14,808 nucleotides of DNA, taken from the NCBI GenBank assembly GCA_900128395.1, contig LT649743.1, forward strand, positions 1 to 14,808, written 5' to 3'. Positions 5,562-14,440 of this stretch are shown in pieces. The notes below the pieces were generated by a model, which was not told the origin of the DNA, did not search any database, and saw only the letters and a program-made list of their open reading frames with translations. Numbering within the stretch: the first letter of the stretch is position 1; every line of letters starts with the position of its first letter. Origin of the DNA: Stramenopiles sp. TOSAG23-2 (taxonomy: Eukaryota > Sar). The translations under genes were made by a program, and so were the position numbers.

Positions 5562-8018
5562 TTATCTCCTCTGATATGAACCTCTCCCGCGCCCTCTGCC
5601 TCGTCCACGCCCTCGGCCTCGTCCACGCCCTCGGCCTCTGCCTCTTCTTCTCCCATGATTTTGACCACCACGCCCGTTTCCACGGCCTCGACCGTTTCCA
5701 TGTTGCCCTTGTCCATAATTTCTTCCATCCCGTCTCTCCGGGCCTTGACCACCACGACTTTGATCATCGCGTCCTTGTCTTTCATTATGGTCACCATGAC
5801 CTTTACCTCCTTTACCTCCTTTACTTCCTTTACTTCCTTTACCCCCTTTACTTCCTTTACTTCCTTTACTCCATCCTCCATTATTATTATTACTATTATT
5901 TATAGGAAGTTGTCTTGGAGCAATCATATCTATCATATCATTGGTGATGCTCTTATTGTTTTCAGATGCAAATTCATCTATCGAAATGTACCCATCTTTA
6001 TTTTTGTCCAGTTCTGCAAACAATGCATCCAAAAATTGAATTGAACTTTCTGACATACTCCCAAATCGAGCAATAAACGCCTTTTCCAATTCCTTCTTTG
6101 ATAATTTGCCATCACTATCGGTATCTAAATAGTTGAAGAAATTTCTTAATTTATCTACACGATTATTGCTTACCTTTTGCTGTACAAAATAACGAAACAA
6201 ATTTAACACATCTTCCACATACACAACATCAACACCAGCCGATTTAGCTGCTAGTTCGAAGTATGAATTAATATCCGCATCAGAAAGTTTGGCAGTATTA
6301 CGTTCATACCTCCTAAAAATTTCACGGAATTCCTTTCGAGTCATAGAATCTCTCTGTGTTGATTGTATATGATGTTGGAGAATTTCCAAAACTTTATTTA
6401 AAAAACTAGCATCAACACTTTTATTCGCCATGAAACTGAACATTGCACCAGACAAATCTGCATCATTTACAAAGTAATCCGGATCTTGACGACGCCCAAC
6501 ATTTGGTTTTTTGTTGTTGGGTGACATCCTTTGGTAGGGTAACATCCAGTTGTAATGATTGATTCCATTGTAAACTATATAAATAGTTGGGCAATTACCT
6601 TCACGTTCAACAGTTGGTTCTATACGCTTGCTAGGAATGTCATACCGATAAATGTTTATTTTAAAGATCCAACATACTAATACTGTTATTTCGTAATTTC
6701 CCCATGCCCCATTTGTGGCTAGAGTGTCCCTAATGTCTGGGAGTCGAGAATATATAGCAAAAGGGTCTGCCTCACGTGGAATATATTTGCGAATTTCGTC
6801 ATTATCGATGAGTTGAATTAAATAATCTCTCAACCACTGGACTGGATCATTTTCTGCACCCCAGTCTTCCACCAGGAATATATTTTGTTCACGGCCAGCT
6901 TCAATAATTGAACGGAATAGACAATTACCATCACCAGGTACCGCCTGAATTTGGAACCATTCAACAGACCCGTCAATATCAATTTGAACAAATTTTTCTT
7001 GATGAGCCATGCGAAAATTGACATTATGCTTATGAAGTTCTTTCAACTTTTCAATATCATCAGGTTTTGCACTACCAATTTTTTGTTTGAAATCATTGGT
7101 AGCATTCATTGCAAAGTTTATATCATTTGCAAACTCTTTTATGCAATCTTCAATAAATTTTGCCATGCCTCCATCTGTGGCTTTCTTGTAGTTTTGTTTT
7201 GCATCTTTAAGTATACATCGAATGACTTGATTGGTATCAAATGTTACATTCCCCATGCCGTCATTATAATTATTTCTCCAATTTGTCAATACATTACAAA
7301 ACTTCTCCATATTTGGCCAATTTTGGAAATCCTCTTTGCTTAACGTTCCATCATTATTTTCATCTAATGCACAGAATATAAATTTAATAGAATTTATTTG
7401 TTCTATATATTGATGAATACTTAACCAATCTTTTTTTTTTGCGTTAACGTTACTCAATGTTCTGGTGTCGTATTGCGCTAGTTGGACTAGGTTCATTATT
7501 TCTTCTAAAACTAAGTCATTAAATGATTCCACATCATTACAAGAAGGTCGTTTTAATTTGGCACTGTAAAGTATAATGCGTAAGAAATTATGAGGACTTA
7601 ATGAATTTCGGTATTGTCTACCATCAACGGTATAAGTAGGAAGCTCACCCCAGGATGTATATGGAATATGCATAAGAAAGTACTTTTTGCATAGTGGGTG
7701 TTCATCTATCTGCTTTTCATCAATAAAGCCACTAAAACTGCGGTTCGTCGTATTCATACTACTTGCATTCAGTATCCTGTGGCAGTTTACAATACATTTC
7801 CATACCCATGCATGTATTATACCACTCGGATAATACCAAAACAGATGGTCAAATGCAGATGATTCTTGATCAACACCTGGACCTGGAAAGAAACTTTCCC
7901 CATTGTGGCCACCATAAGTGTCATTATTCCATATGTCACTTCTATCATAATCTGGATGGAGGTTTTCCCTTGTTAAAAATGTCGAAACAATAACATCGGA
8001 AAATAAACGCGCAGTCAT
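5562..8018 (-). CDS. OTU-domain cysteine protease with EF-hands and RGG tail
   Basis: 818 residues, one exon, starting at the first ATG of the frame. Residues 1-200 have Trp/Tyr-rich segments and no recognised domain. An EF-hand loop follows (219-230, DENNDGTLSKED). An OTU domain spans about 350-495: D363 and C366 in GDGNCLFRS, the WGNYEITVLVCWIF segment (439-452) and H488 in NGINHYNWML, i.e. Asp, Cys and His in the expected order and spacing. OTU proteases cleave ubiquitin linkages; most have no EF-hand. Two further canonical EF loops lie at 632-643 and 671-682, suggesting Ca2+ control. The tail is Gly/Lys repeats (717-740) then Arg/Gly repeats (790-813), which in other proteins bind RNA and promote condensates. 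The catalytic residues appear intact. Activity and substrate are inferred from family only. Divergent from the SET gene. Confidence 0.85.
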   Translation of the reverse strand: MTARLFSDVIVSTFLTRENLHPDYDRSDIWNNDTYGGHNGESFFPGPGVDQESSAFDHLFWYYPSGIIHAWVWKCIVNCHRILNASSMNTTNRSFSGFIDEKQIDEHPLCKKYFLMHIPYTSWGELPTYTVDGRQYRNSLSPHNFLRIILYSAKLKRPSCNDVESFNDLVLEEIMNLVQLAQYDTRTLSNVNAKKKDWLSIHQYIEQINSIKFIFCALDENNDGTLSKEDFQNWPNMEKFCNVLTNWRNNYNDGMGNVTFDTNQVIRCILKDAKQNYKKATDGGMAKFIEDCIKEFANDINFAMNATNDFKQKIGSAKPDDIEKLKELHKHNVNFRMAHQEKFVQIDIDGSVEWFQIQAVPGDGNCLFRSIIEAGREQNIFLVEDWGAENDPVQWLRDYLIQLIDNDEIRKYIPREADPFAIYSRLPDIRDTLATNGAWGNYEITVLVCWIFKINIYRYDIPSKRIEPTVEREGNCPTIYIVYNGINHYNWMLPYQRMSPNNKKPNVGRRQDPDYFVNDADLSGAMFSFMANKSVDASFLNKVLEILQHHIQSTQRDSMTRKEFREIFRRYERNTAKLSDADINSYFELAAKSAGVDVVYVEDVLNLFRYFVQQKVSNNRVDKLRNFFNYLDTDSDGKLSKKELEKAFIARFGSMSESSIQFLDALFAELDKNKDGYISIDEFASENNKSITNDMIDMIAPRQLPINNSNNNNGGWSKGSKGSKGGKGSKGSKGGKGGKGHGDHNERQGRDDQSRGGQGPERRDGRNYGQGQHGNGRGRGNGRGGQNHGRRRGRGRGRGRGRGRGRGRGRGRGSYQRR
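5580..5651. repeat. GC-rich minisatellite encoding Arg-Gly repeats
   Basis: Much richer in GC than its surroundings, this stretch encodes the RG run of the OTU protein. It includes a perfect 18-bp tandem pair (CTCGTCCACGCCCTCGGC at 5600-5617 and 5618-5635). The base composition follows from the Arg/Gly codons and does not by itself imply transfer. Confidence 0.8.
5799..5870. repeat. 9-bp minisatellite encoding Gly/Lys/Ser repeats
   Basis: Seven to eight units of TTTACYTCC (plus strand) encode the KGS/KGG repeats at residues 717-740 of the OTU protein. Units differ mainly at one base (GGA AGT versus GGA GGT in the sense strand), consistent with unit-by-unit expansion. Confidence 0.8.
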
Positions 8019-8833
8019 TATTATGAATAATATAAAATATAAAAAAATACCCTTTTTGTTTTCTTTTTTATTGTTATATTATATTTAGTTAGTTTTAAAT
8101 TATATTTATTATTTTTTTAAAGAATAAATTGTTTTTGTTTTGTTTTGTGTTTCTACTTTTCTTTGATGGTTATTTGATTTGTGAATATTACAGTTTTGAC
8201 CGGATTTTGTACAGTTGTTTTGACACGGGTTAGTTGTGGTTGTTGATTAAGAAGAGTTTTTTGTTCACTGCATGCCCTCTTGGATTGGCACCTTGTAGTG
8301 AATTCTATTGTTGGTTTTTGGTTTCCTGTGTTTGTTTCCCTTCCAAAACCGATAAATTGTGTGTTATACAAATTTATGCCTATCAGTTACGATCAATTTT
8401 ACATATATTAATTTTAACGTATAACAATGTAACTTTGACGGAAAAGAAAAAAGGACTACTTTCATTTGTTATACTTGAACGACTTTTTAGACTACTAATG
8501 CATGGTTATTCTATTATTATTTTTTATTATTTATTATTTTTTTTTAATAAAATCTCCTCATCCAATTTGTCTCCCACCCTATCAAATGACGCATAATATA
8601 TACTCCAAGTGTAATTACAATACCAACTACCCCTCCTCTCGCCTCTCGCCCATTCTCTGTTGTCGTCGACAAGTTAGTAAAGTCCCAGAAGTTAAAAATT
8701 AGCAGGTACATACCATTGAAAACCTTTTTCCAAAATAATAAAAATATATATATATATAGATAGATTGAGAACAACAACAACAACATACATATACATACAC
8801 ACATACAAACAAGACACAATCACTACTGCCAAC
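8019..8833. promoter_or_regulatory. Divergent intergenic region between OTU and SET genes
   Basis: 815 bp that must hold both promoters. On the OTU side it is T/A-rich with poly-T runs, and its minus strand is A/C-rich around 8160-8370, as expected of an untranslated leader. On the SET side there is an (AT)n run at 8744-8758, a CAA-repeat leader (8770-8783) and a good start context (CCAACATGG at 8834). Small ORFs on both strands were not judged to be genes. Transcription starts cannot be placed. Confidence 0.55.
8744..8758. repeat. (AT)n microsatellite upstream of SET gene
   Basis: Uninterrupted alternating AT about 75 bases before the SET-gene ATG. It could serve as a TATA-like element or simply be a variable repeat. 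Confidence 0.7.
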
Positions 8834-11695
8834 ATGGATTTCATGGATAACATATCAAATGAACATCATCATGATGATGAGAACAACAATCAGAATAATA
8901 GTCATACACCCATCATCATTGATGATGATGATGACCTTGATAACAACAACAACAACTCCCATCAGAATATTCCCATTCAACCTTTACTATCAAAGAAAGA
9001 ACAAATAATTAAGTCTCTTGTGATGGATACAATAGACAAAATTCAAAATGAATCAGGTAAAAATATAACAAAAGTCTTACCACAGCTGATTGAAGATGAT
9101 TCTAGTGTGAAGAAAGAGGAAGAGTATGATGTACAATATAAAGACTTCCCATATGGTTATAACCAATTGCCATTATATCCAAAAGCAATATGTGAAAAGT
9201 TAGATGTCAACATGGATCTATTAAAACAAGTGTCAACTAATATTTACACTTTTGATTTTAAAAAGAATCATCTGAAATATAAAGTATCACGTGGACCATA
9301 TAAAGATCGTATCAAAACGCTAATGCATAAAGATTCTGCAGATCCATCAAATCTAATTGAAATTAGACGAATTACAAAAGATGATCATCCATGTAAAGGT
9401 CAATATGGTTTATTTGCAAAGGAAGATATTCCAGTAGGAACCATTTTTTATCCATATGGTGGTTTATGGTCTGAATGGGGTGTTTCAGAAGTAGTCACTA
9501 ATGGTGTTGAAGGTACTTACCATTTTACTGAATATAGTTGGGATCATGACATGACAGATCCTAAGAAATATGTATGCGATGGCTTATTGGCAAGAAATTT
9601 ACTTGCATATGCAAATCATCCATTGCCATCATCATCCAAAGAACATTTTGAAGTTATAGCAAATGTAAAAATTGCAAAGTTGCCAGTAATTTTATATCGT
9701 ATGAAAGAAGAATGTAAAAAGGGTGAAGAGCTATTTGTCAATTATGGGCGTAGCTACTTTGAACAACAAAAGGTAGCAAAGCAAAGGTATGATATTCAAT
9801 GTGTACTGTACAAAGATAACATGAAGAAGCAAGAAAAAGCACGTAAACAAAAAGAAGAAGTCGAAGGCTTGATTAATTCATTGAAAACAACATTTAATAT
9901 TACTGGTAATGATTCATCGATTCAATCTATACATGATATGATGCAAAAACAAATACTTGAAGGGGAAGAAAAACGTGAAGCATTGTATAACAAAACCATA
10001 CTTTTGCAAAATCAGAACGGTAGAGTTATAAAAACAAATAACAAACTAAATAGTATGAATAAGAAGTTACGAAAAACAAAGGAAGATTTAAGTAAAACGG
10101 TGAAAACTTTGAAAGAGACAAATGAAGAGGTGGAAAAAGAAAAAAGCAAAACAGAAAATGCTTTATCGCATTTAAAGACACATTTTAGTAGTATTAACCA
10201 TGAATTGCGTGAAAAAAAACGGCAAGAAAATAAAACTTTTCGTGAAAAAACTGGTGCCGGTACGTTGGTAGGTGTGCAAATGTTTAAATGTGTATATGGG
10301 CAAGTGTGGATGGGTAGTCCATGTTCAGTACAACTTGCTAAATTGCAATCACATTGGGATAAACCATGTAGACATCGTAAAAGCATATTAGATTCATATG
10401 GTCTTACTGAATTTGAGGATGAAACTCGTTACAACGTTGAGAAAACACCTAAAGAAGGAAGAACTTGCAATTATGTATATCCAATATTACGGTGTAAACA
10501 TAATCGATTACATCGTTGGCCAAGAGCAAATGGTGTCACAGTTGAAGCACATCATGCTGTTTGCCCAAACAATCCGGAATTTGAAAAGGATGTTGCGTCG
10601 CATCACGATGCATTGTTGAAAAAATGTACAGAGCGTAGTGCACTTTTAGGTAATAATATTGATGTTACAACAAAGGATGATGATGGAAATCGTATTATAA
10701 CAAAACGAGAAAAGTTAATTATTTGCATATTGTTTGTTAATGGAGCAAATTATTATTTGCAAACTAAAGATACAGATGTAAATGCAATGGCACATACTCA
10801 TCATATTGCAAAAGAAAAAGTGAAAATAGCAGATACTGATATTGCGATTATGAACAAATTGATCAAACAATTAAATATGGATGAGAACTATTTTTCTGCA
10901 TTGGATAAAGAAATTTTACTCCTTGGACATGAAAAGAAATATATTGAAAATGGGGAAGATGTTCAATTGAAAAGCCGGGTAAGTTACATATGTATATATA
11001 TTTATGTATATTCACAAATAGGCAATATAATTTATAATACTAACCATTAAATTCTGTGTATATATGTTATATTTTAGTTGAGACGTGAGCATGTAGATCG
11101 AAAAACTGGTGCTGATACGGAATTGAATGTATTGTATGAAAAAATCATGCAAAAACATAATGAATGGTTATATCATGAATCATATTTAGGTGCAAGTGAA
11201 AATGTTACATCGTTAAAATATTCACCTTTTGCAGATGCTATTAGTTTTTGCAGCGATAAGGAAAATAATTATGCAGGTAAAGTCCAGAAATACCGACATG
11301 ATAAACGAAATAACGTAACGCATTATATAGATGAAGGCCAACAAAGACGTGGTCACCACCAACACAATCAAAACAAAAGACCACGCACCAATGAGTTTTC
11401 TAATGATGGTGGTGGTGGTGGTGGTAGTCGTCGTCATAACAACAATAGTTGGAATGGACGTAATACGAGAATATGTAACAATTTCAAACGTTATGGAAAT
11501 TGCAACTTTGGTAATAATTGTCGTTATCGACATATTTCAAACAATTATGATAATAATAATAATAATGGGTATGGGAATAGTCGATACAATAATAATAATA
11601 ATAATAATTATTCTAATAACAACAACCATGATAATAATAATGGTGGTATGAACAACAAAACAAAAAAAGAAGAGAGCGATTATATGATGATGTAA
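8834..11695 (+). CDS. SET-domain protein with coiled coil, CHHC-like cluster and CCCH finger (two exons)
   Basis: Coding exons 8834-10978 and 11078-11695 join in phase 0 to give 920 residues. The ATG at 8834 has a strong context (AACATGG); the frame upstream has no ATG. The first 50 residues are Asp/Asn/His-rich. A SET domain spans about 172-308: GQYGLF (189-194), NLLAYANH (255-262) and GEELFVNYG (297-305), Y304 being the likely catalytic Tyr; no post-SET Cys cluster is seen. Residues 325-470 are coiled coil. Then come C486-x10-C497-x9-H507-x4-C512 and C554-x5-H560-x12-H573-x3-C577, the latter like the CHHC fingers of GTSF1, TRM13 and U11-48K but with a longer middle. Exon 2 adds a Gly run and a CCCH finger C848-x8-C857-x5-C863-x3-H867, then an Asn-rich tail. 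Inferred role: a nuclear lysine methyltransferase tethered to RNA. The SET call is strong; CHHC is moderate. Confidence 0.85.
10979..11077 (+). other. Spliceosomal intron in the SET/CCCH gene
   Basis: 99 bp with donor GTAAGT (10979-10984), a perfect TACTAAC branch site (11038-11044) and acceptor TTTTAG ending at 11077, 34 bases past the branch adenosine. Splicing joins ...LKSR to LRREHV... in phase 0 and keeps a long frame open. Unspliced, translation would stop at 11048-11050 and lose the CCCH finger. An earlier AG at 11019-11020 would bring an immediate stop, so it is not the acceptor. Confidence 0.92.
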
Positions 11696-11737
11696 AAGGA
11701 GGAAAAAGAGAAAAAGAGGGAAAGAAGGGAGAGAAAA
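11694..11737 (+). repeat. 44-base homopurine tract at the SET gene 3' end
   Basis: Only A and G from the last two bases of the TAA stop through 11737. Such tracts can adopt triplex structure or slow polymerase; here it begins the 3' UTR. It is not a simple repeat. Confidence 0.7.
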
Positions 11738-11813
11738 TTACGTATAATATTTGTGTTATGTGCGTCGTGCGTAATATTAAATATAAACAAATATACAAAA
11801 TTTATTTATATAG

Positions 11814-11834
11814 ATGATGTGTGTCACACATCAT
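11814..11834. other. Perfect 10-bp inverted repeat, 1-nt loop
   Basis: ATGATGTGTG, a single T, then CACACATCAT, followed directly by a TG microsatellite. It lies about 120 bases after the SET-gene stop and could form a cruciform or an RNA hairpin in the 3' UTR. Confidence 0.6.
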
Positions 11835-12133
11835 TGTGTGTGTGTGTGTAGGAGTGAGGGGAGACGGAGAGTAAAAGAGGAAAAAATAAAAAGAGTACGT
11901 TAGGAGGTACGAGAAGTACGAGACACGAGAGACTCGTTAAAAAGGTTAAAATAAAGTGTACGGGGTGTAAATAATACGTTCGTAAAAAGAAATACGCGTG
12001 CTAACAGATAATTAATTCTTACGCGAAGAGTGTATTATAAAGATTTATTTTTAGTGTGTCACAAAATATTACGACGTATAAAAATATCTAGACATTAAAC
12101 TTCGTACCGGAGCATCGTAAAATAAAAAAATAA

Positions 12134-12156
12134 TGTACAAAAATGTTTTTTGTACA
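12134..12156. other. Perfect 10-bp hairpin near the 3' end of the TRF-like gene
   Basis: TGTACAAAAA, loop TGT, TTTTTGTACA, lying 29-51 bases beyond the stop codon on the minus strand and followed by a CA run. Its placement suggests a role in mRNA 3'-end formation or stability, but this is inference. Confidence 0.6.
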
Positions 12157-12184
12157 CACACACACATTTTTCATTTTTTGTTTT

Positions 12185-14440
12185 TTAATTCTCTAGAGTT
12201 TTCCATTTATCTTTTAAATTCACATTCGTACGTCCTCGTTCGCGTAAATATAAATTAGCCTCGTCGGCTAATATTAACGCCCATTTATATTTCTTTCTTC
12301 CATGTTTTCTTACACCGGCTTTTAATAATTTCACTTCCTTTGCATCCCATGCTAAACGCCTTCCGTTTGGCCGTTTTTTAATTCCTTTAGTAGCAATACG
12401 CGCAATGGCAATTTCATTCGTAGAGGAAGATGAGGATCCACTATTACCTGTTGTTCGTTTACTAGTATTTCTTGTTTTTTTAGATGAATTGTTATTGTCG
12501 TTTGGCGAGAATTCAATTTCTTCTCCTTCTTGACTTGGATTTGTATACCTTCCACGTTTACGCCTATTTTCTTCTGGTGTCTTTGTAACATTTTTCTGTT
12601 TTGCCGTTTTGTTTTTTCCTGCTTGATTTTGCGTTCTTCGTTTTCTTTTTTGATTAATAATTGCTAAATTTCTTGTATCCTCTTCGGTGATTACTAAGTC
12701 TCGCGTCTCAGATTCTTCATCATCATCTGATTCGATATCTGAATCTTCTTCTTCTTCTTCTTCTTCTGATGTTGATTCTTCGTCTTCCTCCTCATCGTCC
12801 TCCTCCTCCTCATAATCTTCCTCCTCTTCTTCAGATTCCTCCTCTTCTTCTTCCCCCTCTTCTACTGCATTATCCAAATCTTCCTTTAATGTTTTTTGAC
12901 TAACATATGGATTGTACCTTTCATTATGAAGGAAAAAATCTGGGCGAGATCGTTTACGGGAACTACTACGAACTTCTGCATCACTATTGCTATTCCTATG
13001 ATTAGTGGGTGGAACATATTCACCATCTGAAGAAGGAGAGTCCTTTCGTTTGTTTGTTTTCTTACTTCCTGATATTCCTCCATTTTTCCCCTTCTGTTTC
13101 TCTTTAGAATTTGGCGTCTTTCGTTTCCATGCTGACATAGTTATTACACGTTGTGGGTTCCGTATGCAAATCTTATAATGACTATTAAGCGTAGATTCGG
13201 AGAAAAAAATATGTCCACATCCATATTTGCATTTAGTTTTTTCAAAAGTTTTGGATGTAGACATTTCATTGTTATTGGAACTACCAGTCGTTGTTGTAGT
13301 TGTTGTTGTTGTAGTGGTGGTGGTATTAGAAACCGTTGGCGTATTCTCATCCTCCTCTTCATCGTCCTTTTCACCGTCATTATCATTATTCGCTTCATTA
13401 AACGTATCATCTTCATCGTTATTATTTTTATTATTCCTACTACGAAGTTTTTTACGAACGCTGTTACTGCTGCTGCTGTTATTATTATCGGTATTACTAC
13501 GATTGTTATTCCTACTACTACTACTATTATTATTATTCGCATTAGTTTTTGTCATATTTTTTAATCGCCATGAGGAGGCAGAGGGCGATGACATCATAGA
13601 TGATTTTTCACGATTACGTAATTGTGAAATTGGACTTAAATGATTATTACGGCGGCGAGATAATGATTCTGATAATGCAATATTGCCATTTTCATCATTT
13701 GCAATATCTTGTAAATGTTCCTCTTGTATAAAACGTTTTAAACGAGTTTCGCCAATTGATTTTTTAATAAAATCATGAAACATCGCTTTCATACGATCAA
13801 CCCATGATTTAAAGGAATATCGTTGTAACAAATTTTTTACAGACGCATGGCTTTGAAATAATTTTTTGCTCGTATCTACAATTTCTAATAGTTCATCTCG
13901 TAAAACTTGTTTATAAACCGCAACGACTTTATTTGTTGCATTTCCATTAGAAGACGATGGAAAATGCAAATTCACTTCTTTTAAATACGCTGTTACATTA
14001 CTGTTATTATTGCCGTACACGTTATTTGAAATATTCATATGACGTAAATGGACGATACAACGTTGTAAATTAATCTGCGCTTCAATTCGTCCATAGAAAT
14101 TATTGTAAAATTTAAGTCCTCTTTTATCATTTTGAGCTGGTTCTGGATATTTATTAAATATACGTTTGAACTGTTCAAATGGTTGATTATTCTTTGGCGT
14201 GGTTGTAAAGCTTGCATCGTTTAAATTTTCAAAGATGGCATATGCATCTGCTAATATACGACGACGTAACAAAGTCGATTCAATACTTTGTGGGAAATCA
14301 AGGCCTTTCTCGTCACGTAACTTTGCAATTTGTTCTCGTAACTCTTCGTTTCCACCTAAATCTAATAATGCTTCTTCAATAATATCTAATTGCATAGCAG
14401 CTATTTCTTTTCCTTGCGTACGTTGTGCTATCTCGGTCAT
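12185..14440 (-). CDS. TRF-like telobox-Myb DNA-binding protein with CCHC finger
   Basis: 751 residues, one exon. The C-terminus (693-750) is a Myb domain with W698, W720 and W745 and the telobox signature VNLKDKWKTLE (740-750), the motif that in TRF/TRFL and plant telomere-binding proteins reads double-stranded telomeric repeats. It sits at the extreme C-terminus, as in vertebrate TRF1/2. Residues 1-250 are helical and non-repetitive and could be a dimerisation region analogous to TRFH; this is not established. The middle is low complexity (Asn/Ser, 13 Thr at 373-385), then a zinc finger C404-x3-C408-x12-H421-x3-C425, basic segments (438-466, 495-499), a very acidic tract (527-577) and more basic patches. 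It is probably nuclear, at telomeres or at promoters carrying telomere-like motifs (as in Tbf1). Convergent with the SET gene. Confidence 0.85.
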   Translation of the reverse strand: MTEIAQRTQGKEIAAMQLDIIEEALLDLGGNEELREQIAKLRDEKGLDFPQSIESTLLRRRILADAYAIFENLNDASFTTTPKNNQPFEQFKRIFNKYPEPAQNDKRGLKFYNNFYGRIEAQINLQRCIVHLRHMNISNNVYGNNNSNVTAYLKEVNLHFPSSSNGNATNKVVAVYKQVLRDELLEIVDTSKKLFQSHASVKNLLQRYSFKSWVDRMKAMFHDFIKKSIGETRLKRFIQEEHLQDIANDENGNIALSESLSRRRNNHLSPISQLRNREKSSMMSSPSASSWRLKNMTKTNANNNNSSSSRNNNRSNTDNNNSSSSNSVRKKLRSRNNKNNNDEDDTFNEANNDNDGEKDDEEEDENTPTVSNTTTTTTTTTTTTTGSSNNNEMSTSKTFEKTKCKYGCGHIFFSESTLNSHYKICIRNPQRVITMSAWKRKTPNSKEKQKGKNGGISGSKKTNKRKDSPSSDGEYVPPTNHRNSNSDAEVRSSSRKRSRPDFFLHNERYNPYVSQKTLKEDLDNAVEEGEEEEEESEEEEEDYEEEEDDEEEDEESTSEEEEEEEDSDIESDDDEESETRDLVITEEDTRNLAIINQKRKRRTQNQAGKNKTAKQKNVTKTPEENRRKRGRYTNPSQEGEEIEFSPNDNNNSSKKTRNTSKRTTGNSGSSSSSTNEIAIARIATKGIKKRPNGRRLAWDAKEVKLLKAGVRKHGRKKYKWALILADEANLYLRERGRTNVNLKDKWKTLEN
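12713..12862. repeat. Acidic-codon repeat (GAA/GAG/GAT) in TRF-like gene
   Basis: Mixed Glu/Asp codons encode residues 527-576. Both GAA and GAG are used, so it is not a pure microsatellite, which suggests the acidity rather than the DNA repeat is retained. Confidence 0.7.
13286..13324. repeat. ACN triplet repeat encoding poly-Thr
   Basis: Thirteen consecutive Thr codons (mostly ACA, ACC and ACT, minus strand) encode residues 373-385 of the TRF-like protein, a low-complexity linker before the zinc finger. Confidence 0.8.

Larger units (their letters stand above)
11696..12184. other. Convergent intergenic region between SET and TRF-like genes
   Basis: 489 bp holding both 3' ends. It has a homopurine tract just after the SET-gene stop (11694-11737), two perfect 10-bp hairpins (11814-11834 and 12134-12156), a (TG)n run at 11835-11848, and a purine-rich middle with TACGAGA repeats. 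No ORF is convincing. Confidence 0.6.

Noticed and set aside
5580-5770. GC-rich patch as a horizontally acquired insert
   Set aside because: Composition is explained by Arg/Gly codons in frame with the OTU protein; there are no terminal repeats or element genes.
5558-5881. Minus-strand 107-codon ORF of Lys-Glu-Val and Glu-Ala-Gly repeats
   Set aside because: Alternate frame of the repetitive OTU-gene tail; the OTU frame has the conserved domain and the complete start.
5201-5905. 234-codon plus-strand ORF through the tandem repeat and GC-rich region
   Set aside because: Its second half is antisense to the Gly/Lys/Arg tail of the OTU gene and gives low-complexity Leu/Tyr/His runs; the first half is open only because the 129-bp unit is a multiple of three.
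8153-8371. 72-codon minus-strand ORF upstream of the OTU gene
   Set aside because: Thr/Gln/Asn/Lys composition fits an A/C-rich leader and no motif is visible. It could be an upstream ORF, but no splice acceptor or other support joins it to the OTU start.
8234-8596. 120-codon plus-strand ORF in the OTU/SET gap
   Set aside because: Phe/Leu/Ile/Tyr-rich read-through of T-rich DNA with no domain and no start context.
10012-10386. 124-codon minus-strand ORF inside the SET gene
   Set aside because: Shadow of the coiled-coil and zinc-cluster codons of the SET gene.
13151-13643. Overlapping plus-strand ORFs antisense to the TRF-like gene
   Set aside because: Poly-Val, poly-Ser and poly-Leu products of antisense triplet repeats; no independent evidence.
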